Assembly (NCBI GenBank): GCA_045531455.1
Contig: JAZSEA010000099.1
Coordinates: 1-7,598, forward strand
Direction of reading: 5' to 3'
DNA from: CAG-390 sp045531455
GTDB taxonomy: Bacteria > Bacillota > Clostridia > Oscillospirales > CAG-272
DNA: 7,598 nucleotides
Positions 1 through 4,941 of this stretch are shown one piece after another. The position numbers and the translations under genes are program-made. Position 1 is the stretch's first letter; each line of letters begins with the position of its first letter. Below the pieces are notes generated by a model. That model had not been told where the DNA came from. It did not search any database and saw only the letters and a program-made list of their open reading frames with translations.

Positions 1-84
1 GCTGCGGCTCGGTCACGCCGCGGGTCTGACAGTCCCCCGGACTGTCATTCAATACCGCGCCGCCGCTTCGCTACTCGTAAACCG
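1..84. repeat. 84-bp direct repeat, copy 1 (start of window)
   Basis: This segment matches 290-373 at 82 of 84 positions; the differences are at 23 (G/A) and 60 (C/T). It contains a perfect hairpin, GACAGTCC/GGACTGTC (28-35 and 39-46, loop CCC), and a weaker GCGGC/GCCGC stem (4-8 and 17-21). The window begins inside the repeat, so the array probably extends upstream. No coding frame makes sense across it. It lies beyond the 3' end of the six-gene minus-strand operon. The repeat family is not one I recognise. Confidence 0.85.
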
Positions 85-200
85 AGGCGGGGAACCTCGT
101 TTCTGCTCAAATTTTGTTTTCGGATAGAGATTTTGTCGATAAGTATGTAATTTTGCATCTGCAAATCGGGACCTCCCTCCCGCCCTCCCTCCGTAAACCG
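76..200. repeat. 116-bp segment inserted in repeat copy 1, flanked by 9-bp direct repeats
   Basis: The second repeat copy runs uninterrupted from 290 to 392. In the first copy the same sequence runs to 84, then resumes at 201-219 (GAGGGAGGAGTTTAAGTGC). Between them lie 116 extra bases (85-200). The nine bases CGTAAACCG occur at both edges, 76-84 and 192-200, like a target-site duplication or the product of slippage or recombination. The inserted segment has no coding potential. Its right end is pyrimidine-rich (CCTCCCTCC-type tracts), and I see no convincing terminal inverted repeats. Confidence 0.6.
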
Positions 201-208
201 GAGGGAGG
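184..208. repeat. Perfect 10-bp hairpin in the repeat region
   Basis: CCTCCCTCCG (184-193) pairs perfectly with CGGAGGGAGG (199-208) around the loop TAAAC. It spans the right-hand junction of the inserted segment. No clear T-tract follows on either strand, so I do not call it a terminator. The right half of the stem belongs to a 28-bp identical repeat (192-219 and 365-392). Confidence 0.7.
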
Positions 209-240
209 AGTTTAAGTGCACAAACTTCATTGCTCGGTTT

Positions 241-392
241 TCTGAATCACGGACTGTTATTCAATCCTGTTTCGCCGCTTCGCTTTCTCGCTGCGGCTCG
301 GTCACGCCGCGGATCTGACAGTCCCCCGGACTGTCATTCAATACCGCGTCGCCGCTTCGCTACTCGTAAACCGGAGGGAGGAGTTTAAGTGC
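241..392. repeat. Tandem repeat units, including 84-bp repeat copy 2
   Basis: Two related units lie head to tail, 241-313 and 314-366. Both begin TCTGA, then carry GGACTGT(T/C)ATTCAAT, then CGCCGCTTCGCT. The second unit carries the GACAGTCC/GGACTGTC hairpin (317-335), which has decayed in the first. Positions 290-373 are the second copy of the 84-bp direct repeat, and 365-392 repeats 192-219 exactly (28 bp). Together with positions 1-219 this suggests a decaying, irregular array of units of about 75 bp. There is no regular spacer as in CRISPR. Confidence 0.7.
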
Positions 393-507
393 GCGAACCA
401 TTAATTACGTTTTCTGTCGGTTTTCAGCTTAATTAACAATGAAACTCCGCCTTTTACACCCAATAAATTGAGTGAAAAAGACGGAGTCTCGTAATTTGAT
501 TTTTGCT
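393..507. other. Gene-free gap between repeat region and operon end
   Basis: This AT-richer stretch has no credible reading frame. Its only notable structure is the imperfect hairpin at 444-487 just beyond the stop codon of the last operon gene. Confidence 0.6.
444..487 (-). terminator. Putative operon terminator hairpin
   Basis: ACTCCG (444-449), CTTTT (451-455) and CAC (457-459) pair with CGGAGT (482-487), AAAAG (476-480) and GTG (472-474). The stem spans 16 positions with two mismatches and has a 12-nt loop. It lies about 20 nt beyond the stop codon of the last operon gene (508). On the minus strand the stem is followed by TTCATTGTTAATT, which is T-rich but not a clean U-tract, so termination is plausible rather than certain. 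Confidence 0.45.
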
Positions 508-915
508 TTAATATCCTTGGTCAACGATGCGCCAAGCCTCGCCCTCATTTCTGACGAGGATCCAGTTCCAGCCCTGATATTCCGAGCCTGTGTTCATTGT
601 CGGACTGTCCGAAAATATGCTGACGTAAAAACCCGAAAGAATGACGATGACCTCGTCTGCATCGTTTCGGTCTGCCCAATCCTGATATGATTCGAGCTTA
701 TCGTCGCCTATATAGCTCGCCGTAAGCAGAGTGCATCTCGGCCATTTTTCCTCGAAGTTGGATATTACCGAGTTTATCGCCGATTGGATATCCGAGTCCG
801 AGTAGACCTCGGAGCTATATTCGGGAATTTCAACGAACGATACGACTCCGTGGCTGCAGGAGGAAAGCGAGAGCACTATTGCGCAGAGCAGAAGGATTGA
901 AAGTGCTTTTTTCAT
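508..915 (-). CDS. Small secreted lipoprotein, last gene of the ABC operon
   Basis: This encodes a 135-residue protein predicted to be exported and lipid-anchored on the outer face of the membrane. Residues 2-19 form a Lys-Lys plus hydrophobic signal peptide ending in the lipobox LSSC, with the acylated cysteine at residue 20. The mature part is acidic and ends in a pattern with W..ILVR..G.AWRIVD.GY, reminiscent of NTF2-like or DUF4829-type lipoproteins; that family link is a guess from pattern alone. An in-frame ATG two codons upstream (921) lies 1 nt from the GAGG ribosome-binding site, whereas the ATG at 915 has a 7-nt spacer, so I chose 915. The gene starts 15 nt after the preceding stop and should be co-transcribed with the transporter. 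It may be a substrate-binding or sensing accessory; its function is unknown. Confidence 0.8.
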   Translation of the reverse strand: MKKALSILLLCAIVLSLSSCSHGVVSFVEIPEYSSEVYSDSDIQSAINSVISNFEEKWPRCTLLTASYIGDDKLESYQDWADRNDADEVIVILSGFYVSIFSDSPTMNTGSEYQGWNWILVRNEGEAWRIVDQGY

Positions 916-922
916 TGTCATA

Positions 923-926
923 CCTC
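923..926 (-). promoter_or_regulatory. Ribosome-binding site that fixes the lipoprotein start
   Basis: GAGG on the minus strand lies 7 nt before the ATG at 915 but only 1 nt before the ATG at 921, so it favours the shorter protein. Confidence 0.7.
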
Positions 927-930
927 TTTA

Positions 931-1872
931 TCACTCGGGAAATATAGCAGAGAATATCTCCTCCGCATACTCACCGTCGATGACGATCTTTTCGCCGAGT
1001 CCGCGGGCGGGGTCGATATAGAGTGCCTTGTAGTACTGATCGCGCTCGAGCTCGCAGAACCAGACGATATTGTCGTTTTCTTCAAATCCGATCACGATGT
1101 AATAAACGTACTTCATAAGACTGCCGTCCTCATCAACCTGACGGGTCAGACTGAATCTGTCCTCGATCTTTGTCGGAGCGGCGTAACCCTTTTCGATCAG
1201 TTCTATGAGAGCGGGATCGCTTTCGCGGTCAAAGAAGCATATGCGGTTTTCATCGGTGTCGAAGAGCGACATCTGACTTACCGCAAGCTCCTCGAGGTGG
1301 ATGTAGTCTTTTTTGAATTTGTCGGGGCGGTATTTCGTATCGGTCTCGGTCTCATATAGCGTGCTGCTCAGGCTGTCGTAAAAATCCACTTCAATGACGG
1401 AAAGAGATTTGATAGTCCAATCAGTCATTGGATCGGGCGCGTCCTTATGACAGTATACCGATAATTCGCAAGATACGTCCGCCAAGGCAGGGAATTGCGT
1501 TCTGGATACGTGGGAGCGGACGACAAAATCCTTGCTCTCAAAGCCGTCGATCATAGAAAAGCGGTCTTTGTGGTTGAAAATATCGATCTTTTTCTCGATT
1601 TCCGCCTCCCAAACGGATGCGGAATAGAAACCGAGACGGTGATTGGGCTTGTAGTTATCATCGAATGAGGAGATAAACGCCTCGTCAAAATTGTCCGAAT
1701 AATCGGGCACGCGGTCGATGTCAAACAGAATATTGGGGTCGAAATAGACGTAGGGGTTGTATCTGATCATACCGATCCTGCCGAAGTCGGTCAGGATGAG
1801 CAAGCCGGCGAAGATGACGATCAGGATGAGAATGACGATGCCGAGTGTTCTGATCAAAGCCCTTTTATTCAT
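931..1872 (-). CDS. Single-pass membrane-anchored extracytoplasmic protein of unknown function
   Basis: This encodes a 313-residue protein with one membrane segment at about residues 9-28 after a short basic N-terminus (MNKRALIR). The topology is therefore N-in with about 285 residues outside. The outer part is rich in Asp, Glu, Phe and Tyr, and I recognise no domain in it. The longest frame starts at 1890, but that ATG has no ribosome-binding site. The ATG at 1872 is preceded by GGAGG (1881-1885) with an 8-nt spacer. The resulting start overlaps the upstream stop codon by 8 nt (ATGAATAA), indicating translational coupling. It sits fifth in the GntR-ABC operon, so it probably works with the transporter, perhaps in sensing or substrate handling. 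It could also be a self-standing envelope protein. Confidence 0.8.
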   Translation of the reverse strand: MNKRALIRTLGIVILILIVIFAGLLILTDFGRIGMIRYNPYVYFDPNILFDIDRVPDYSDNFDEAFISSFDDNYKPNHRLGFYSASVWEAEIEKKIDIFNHKDRFSMIDGFESKDFVVRSHVSRTQFPALADVSCELSVYCHKDAPDPMTDWTIKSLSVIEVDFYDSLSSTLYETETDTKYRPDKFKKDYIHLEELAVSQMSLFDTDENRICFFDRESDPALIELIEKGYAAPTKIEDRFSLTRQVDEDGSLMKYVYYIVIGFEENDNIVWFCELERDQYYKALYIDPARGLGEKIVIDGEYAEEIFSAIFPE

Positions 1873-2290
1873 TATTTGCTCCTCCGTCAATCATTCTTCG
1901 CCTTATGATGATAAGGGGATTTTTGTAGTTGGGGTTTTCGCTGTAACGGATATCTGCGATTTCGTCGGTATGGCGGATCAGAAGATATTCGGTGTCGCTG
2001 TCGGGCGCGAGTCTCCAATGGTATACGTCGAAGATACCCTCAGCGTCGGTTGCGTCACTTTTTTTGCCTTTGATAAGGGTGGCAATCAAGCCTTCCCCGG
2101 CAACCGAGCCAACTTCGTAATATTCTGACTCCTCACTGTCGACCGTGATTGAATAGGTGAGAAGCAAGTCGTGAGTTGATCCGAAATTTCTGCAGTAAAG
2201 CGGATAAAACATAAGTGCGATAACGAAAAGCAAAGAGAGAAGCATGATCACGGCTAGGGCGGTAATCGGTTTTTTATTGATCTTTTTCAT
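1865..2290 (-). CDS. Small single-pass membrane protein of unknown function
   Basis: This encodes a 141-residue protein with a basic N-terminus (MKKINKKP), a membrane segment at about residues 9-29, and an extracytoplasmic domain of about 110 residues. The latter is mostly predicted beta-like sequence (YEVGSV, GLIATLIKG, VYHWRLAPD, EYLLIRHTDEIADIRY). No family is recognised. A longer frame would begin at 2350 inside the permease gene, but the ATG at 2290 has a GAGG site (2299-2302) 8 nt upstream and follows the permease stop by 10 nt, so 2290 is chosen. The layout of TM anchor plus outer domain matches the next gene, so the two may form a pair. Confidence 0.8.
   Translation of the reverse strand: MKKINKKPITALAVIMLLSLLFVIALMFYPLYCRNFGSTHDLLLTYSITVDSEESEYYEVGSVAGEGLIATLIKGKKSDATDAEGIFDVYHWRLAPDSDTEYLLIRHTDEIADIRYSENPNYKNPLIIIRRRMIDGGANNE
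1881..1885 (-). promoter_or_regulatory. Ribosome-binding site GGAGG deciding the start at 1872
   Basis: GGAGG lies within the end of the upstream gene, 8 nt before the ATG at 1872. The longer-frame ATG at 1890 lies upstream of it and so cannot use it. Confidence 0.75.
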
Positions 2291-2298
2291 TAGCTTAA

Positions 2299-2302
2299 CC
2301 TC
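2299..2302 (-). promoter_or_regulatory. Ribosome-binding site GAGG deciding the start at 2290
   Basis: GAGG overlaps the permease stop codon and has an 8-nt spacer to the ATG at 2290. The site falls where a coupled downstream start is expected. Confidence 0.7.
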
Positions 2303-3341
2303 AAGCCAATACCCCCATAAGGAAGCAGACGAAGCACGCGCCGATAACAACGATATCGAAAGCCTTTAGTTTGACTCCGCGGCGGTAGATGATGTAGCTG
2401 ACGGTCGCAAAGATCAGAGCGAGAAGCGAGATGATACCTCCGCCCGCCTCGAGTGCCCAATAAATGAGCATTCCCGTGGTGACGGGGATCAGTACCTTGT
2501 AGCCGACGGGCGTATCCGATATCTCGCCTGCGCTTTCGGCTCTCTTGCGGCTGAAGAAGTATACAGTTCCCGCGATGAAGAGCACGCTGAGGACCGTTAT
2601 CACGATCAGGCAGATGAGCATTGCGTGATTGTTATTTGTGTGAAGATTCGGCGTTACGCTCTTCCCGCGCGCGAGATCGCTGCAATAATCGCTCATTACT
2701 CCGAAGGGATACCAGACGATGAAGAGCATCTGATCGTACCACTTGATGCCGAACATTTCGGTGTAGGTCAGCGCGAGAGGGCAGAGAATATGCTGCCAGG
2801 AGATCGCGATGATCGCGCCGTCGGCGGTCGAATTGCAGAGCGAGAAGAAAAAGGCGTTGAATGCGTATATGAAGAGTCCGTAAAGGATCGAGATGAGGAA
2901 AAAGTCCCAGATCGGTCCGAAGGAGAACCTGTCGGAGCAGGGCGAGATCATTATGGCGTACCAGATAAACGCAATGGTATAGGGGAGAAGGAATTGCAGA
3001 AATCCGTTGATGAGATTTACCGATACCATTGCGGGGCGCGAGATCGGGAAGGAGAATGCCGAGTCGAGATAGCGGCGGCTGTTGAAGGGCGAGAGCTCGA
3101 TCATAGGCAGAGCCGTGCAGAGAATGACCGTGATCACGACAAAGAGCGGAAGCCCCGGGTCGATCGACCAATCGTATTCATAGTAGGGATCTCTTGCTGC
3201 ATACTCTGTGTAGCTGCGGTAGGTCTCGTTGATCCCCTGCGCCGCAAGGGTGACGACAAGAAGGCAGATGAAGGTTATGATCGCAAAGCGGATCAGGCTC
3301 GTTCTTGAATGATGCTTGAAGTATCTGATTACGGTGTTCAT
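2301..3341 (-). CDS. ABC-2-like transporter permease subunit
   Basis: This encodes a 346-residue polytopic membrane protein with about nine or ten hydrophobic segments, for example residues 18-35, 65-83 and 110-132, followed by several more to the C-terminus. The stretch RRYLDSAFSFPISR (residues 89-102), between segments 2 and 3, resembles the D...(S/L)P.SR loop common in ABC-2 permeases that pair with YtrB-like ATPases. The start ATG overlaps the ATPase stop (ATGA, 3338-3341) and has GGAGG 6 nt upstream, so the two subunits are translationally coupled. Only one permease gene is present, so a homodimer with two copies of the ATPase is expected. The substrate is unknown; export of a peptide, lipid or antibiotic-like compound is typical for such systems. 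Confidence 0.88.
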   Translation of the reverse strand: MNTVIRYFKHHSRTSLIRFAIITFICLLVVTLAAQGINETYRSYTEYAARDPYYEYDWSIDPGLPLFVVITVILCTALPMIELSPFNSRRYLDSAFSFPISRPAMVSVNLINGFLQFLLPYTIAFIWYAIMISPCSDRFSFGPIWDFFLISILYGLFIYAFNAFFFSLCNSTADGAIIAISWQHILCPLALTYTEMFGIKWYDQMLFIVWYPFGVMSDYCSDLARGKSVTPNLHTNNNHAMLICLIVITVLSVLFIAGTVYFFSRKRAESAGEISDTPVGYKVLIPVTTGMLIYWALEAGGGIISLLALIFATVSYIIYRRGVKLKAFDIVVIGACFVCFLMGVLA

Positions 3342-4213
3342 TGTCTGCCTCCCTTCACGTCGGTGATGAAGATGTCCTCAAAGCTGAGCTTTTCGCGGTC
3401 GATGACGGCGGGATTCAGCGCGAGGAGCGATTCGTAAAGCTTTTCCTCGTCGCCCTCAAGGGTGACGGTGACGAATTTGCCGCGTATCTCAAGATCGCGT
3501 ACGTTGAGGTGGGAGAAGATCTCGCGGCTCGGAACCTCGGTGAAGGCGAGCTTGTAGCGGCTGTATTTCGCCGCGTGCTCCTCGAGCGAGCCCTGTGACT
3601 TGATCGTTTGTCCCTCGATGAGGGCGTAGAGATCGCAGAAGGTCTCGAGCTCGGAGAGGGCGTGGGATGAGATCACGACCGTCGAGTTGTTTTCCTCGAC
3701 CGCGCGGTTGATCTCCTCGATAACGGTCTTCTTCGTGAAAGCATCGAGTCCATCGAAGGCTTCGTCGAGAAGAAGATATTTCGGTCTTGCGGAAAGCGCG
3801 AGCGCGATATAGAACTGACGGCGCATACCCTTCGAGAAATTACGCTGATGCGCGCCCTCGTCGAGCTTGAAGCGCGTAAGCAGCTCGCGGTAGAGCTCGC
3901 GGTCGAGATTGGGATAAAAGGTCTTGTAGGTGTCGAAAATACCGACGCCCGTCGTCTGACCTGCATAATAAGGGTCATCTGGGAGGAAAAAGATTTTTTC
4001 GCGTACCGAGGGGATCGTGACGTCCGCGCCATCGTATTGAACGCTGCCGCTGTCGGGGACGTAAACACCCGACATCAGGCGGAGAAGGGTCGATTTGCCC
4101 GAGCCGTTAGTGCCGACGAGTCCGAGGACCTTGCCGTCGGGAACTGTGAGCGAGATATCCTCGAGGATGACTCTGCCGCCGAGGGAATGTGAATTGATGC
4201 TGATATTGATCAT
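3338..4213 (-). CDS. ABC transporter ATP-binding protein (YtrB-like)
   Basis: This encodes a 291-residue cytoplasmic ATPase that powers the adjacent permease. It has Walker A GTNGSGKS (residues 34-41), a signature-loop variant NFSKGMRRQ (125-133), Walker B YLLLDE (146-151), a D-loop GLD (155-157) and the switch His184 in VISSH. The usual Q-loop glutamine is replaced: the sequence reads FLPDDP (76-81), as in many ATPases of the GntR-linked YtrB group, where PDEP-type motifs are common. About 80 C-terminal residues after the nucleotide-binding domain form an extra domain. The start overlaps the regulator stop by 4 nt (ATGA), with GGAGG 10 nt upstream. The gene lies second in the operon, between regulator and permease, the standard order for YtrA-type loci. 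Confidence 0.96.
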   Translation of the reverse strand: MINISINSHSLGGRVILEDISLTVPDGKVLGLVGTNGSGKSTLLRLMSGVYVPDSGSVQYDGADVTIPSVREKIFFLPDDPYYAGQTTGVGIFDTYKTFYPNLDRELYRELLTRFKLDEGAHQRNFSKGMRRQFYIALALSARPKYLLLDEAFDGLDAFTKKTVIEEINRAVEENNSTVVISSHALSELETFCDLYALIEGQTIKSQGSLEEHAAKYSRYKLAFTEVPSREIFSHLNVRDLEIRGKFVTVTLEGDEEKLYESLLALNPAVIDREKLSFEDIFITDVKGGRQ

Positions 4214-4566
4214 TTGCCGTACACCTCCGAGATAAGTGTGTCGAGTGCCTCGCGCGAAAGACCTCTTTCCTTGAGCGATGAGAGGATATCACGCGCGTCG
4301 CTTGTGAGTGTGTCTTCTTTTTCTGTTTCTTCGTTCGGTCTTGCAACGTAAACGCCCTTCTTCGGGAGGGTGTAGATGAGACCGCGCTCCTCAAGATATG
4401 AATAAGCGCGCGCCATAGTGTTCGGGTTGATGCCCATCTCCTGCGCCGCCGCTCTTACCGAGGGGAGCTTTTCGCCCGGCGAAAGAATGCCGAGGCGGAT
4501 GTAGGATTCGTATTTTTCCGCGACCTCAAGATATATCTCCCGCTTTCCGGAAAAATCTGTATGCAC
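4210..4566 (-). CDS. GntR-family transcriptional regulator, YtrA subfamily
   Basis: This encodes a 118-residue DNA-binding protein, the likely autorepressor of the operon it heads. Residues 8-76 form the GntR winged helix-turn-helix: LPSVR (34-38), the recognition region GINPNTMARAYSYLEERGLI (45-64) and the wing LPKKGVYV (67-74). Only about 40 residues follow, too few for the FadR or HutC effector domains but typical of the YtrA group, which sits beside ABC transporter genes. The start is GTG, preceded by GAGGTGAT (4571-4578), a near-perfect ribosome-binding site with an 8-nt spacer. The promoter 50 bp upstream is consensus, so strong repression by this protein is the natural expectation. The inducing signal is unknown; cell-envelope antibiotics act on related Bacillus systems. 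Confidence 0.95.
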   Translation of the reverse strand: MHTDFSGKREIYLEVAEKYESYIRLGILSPGEKLPSVRAAAQEMGINPNTMARAYSYLEERGLIYTLPKKGVYVARPNEETEKEDTLTSDARDILSSLKERGLSREALDTLISEVYGK

Positions 4567-4583
4567 TTATATCACCTCGCTTC

Positions 4584-4619
4584 TGTGTGAACTGTGTTAT
4601 CTGTACTAACTGTATTATA
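4584..4619 (-). promoter_or_regulatory. Four tandem 9-bp repeats: probable regulator operator
   Basis: On the transcribed strand, four adjacent 9-mers read TATAATACA, GTTAGTACA, GATAACACA and GTTCACACA (consensus roughly GTTARYACA). The first overlaps the -10 hexamer and the rest cover the initiation region. A 9-bp phase is close to one helical turn. The inner pair also gives a GTTA-N7-TAAC dyad. The position suits repression by the GntR protein encoded immediately downstream; binding itself is inferred. Confidence 0.55.
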
Positions 4620-4642
4620 TCATAGGCATTGGAGTTTGTCAA
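4614..4642 (-). promoter_or_regulatory. Consensus SigA promoter of the six-gene operon
   Basis: The -35 box TTGACA (4637-4642) and -10 box TATAAT (4614-4619) are both perfect and are separated by exactly 17 bp. Just upstream, 4647-4664 is an A/T-tract region that would act as an UP element. The leader to the GTG start is about 40 nt. A perfect promoter implies that the unit is controlled by repression. Confidence 0.92.
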
Positions 4643-4685
4643 TAGGGTTTTTGAAAATTTTTTTGGGAGACAGTGATCGGAACCA

Positions 4686-4936
4686 AGTGGACAGTGGTTA
4701 GTGGACAGTGGTCAGAAAGATGCGGAGTTTGATCTATAATTTTGTTCGGGCTCTTATGACTTCGTCAGACAATAAAATTATTATTGTAAAGTGAAATCTC
4801 GGATATCTTGAAGCTTAACACTTCTCAATATCCGAGATTATTATAATTCAATTATCTGTTAGCACAATAGACTGAAAGTAAAAATTAATTTATCATTCGC
4901 ATCTTTCTGTCAACTGTCCACTAAACACTGTCCACT
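4686..4936. repeat. 251-bp gene-free element bounded by 39-bp inverted repeats
   Basis: The arms 4686-4724 and 4898-4936 are reverse complements at 36 of 39 positions. Each arm contains two 11-bp copies of AGTGGACAGTG, one with a substitution in places. The 173-bp interior is AT-rich with no reading frame and holds three hairpins: TGAC/GTCA (4757-4767), ACAATAA/TTATTGT (4769-4787) and a 12-bp stem (4795-4839). The right end lies 5 bp from the surface-protein stop codon, and the left end is about 45 bp upstream of the operon -35 box. It resembles a MITE or an RNA-level foldback repeat. I see no target-site duplication. Confidence 0.7.
4795..4839. other. 12-bp perfect stem-loop inside the inverted-repeat element
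   Basis: AATCTCGGATAT (4795-4806) pairs with ATATCCGAGATT (4828-4839). The loop contains a smaller GAAG/CTTC stem (4810-4813 and 4821-4824). The flanks on both strands are A/T-rich, so it could stop transcription leaving the surface-protein gene, but no uninterrupted T-run follows on either strand. Confidence 0.5.
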
Positions 4937-4941
4937 AATTA

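Noticed and set aside
76..79. Alternative reading of the 9-bp repeat as a phage attachment site
   Set aside because: No integrase, tRNA gene or phage gene is present, and nine bases is short for an att core.
45..230. 61-codon minus-strand frame
   Set aside because: It runs through the repeat array and the inserted segment, has no ribosome-binding site and encodes low-complexity basic sequence with no recognisable fold.
1..392. CRISPR array
   Set aside because: Repeat units are long, degenerate and adjacent, without regular unique spacers, and no cas gene is nearby.
2625..3308. 227-codon plus-strand frame antisense to the permease gene
   Set aside because: The product is charged and non-globular with no start signals, and the opposite frame is a clear membrane protein.
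4686..4936. Insertion sequence with transposase
   Set aside because: The interior has no reading frame of useful size and no target-site duplication is seen, so only a non-autonomous or structural element remains possible.
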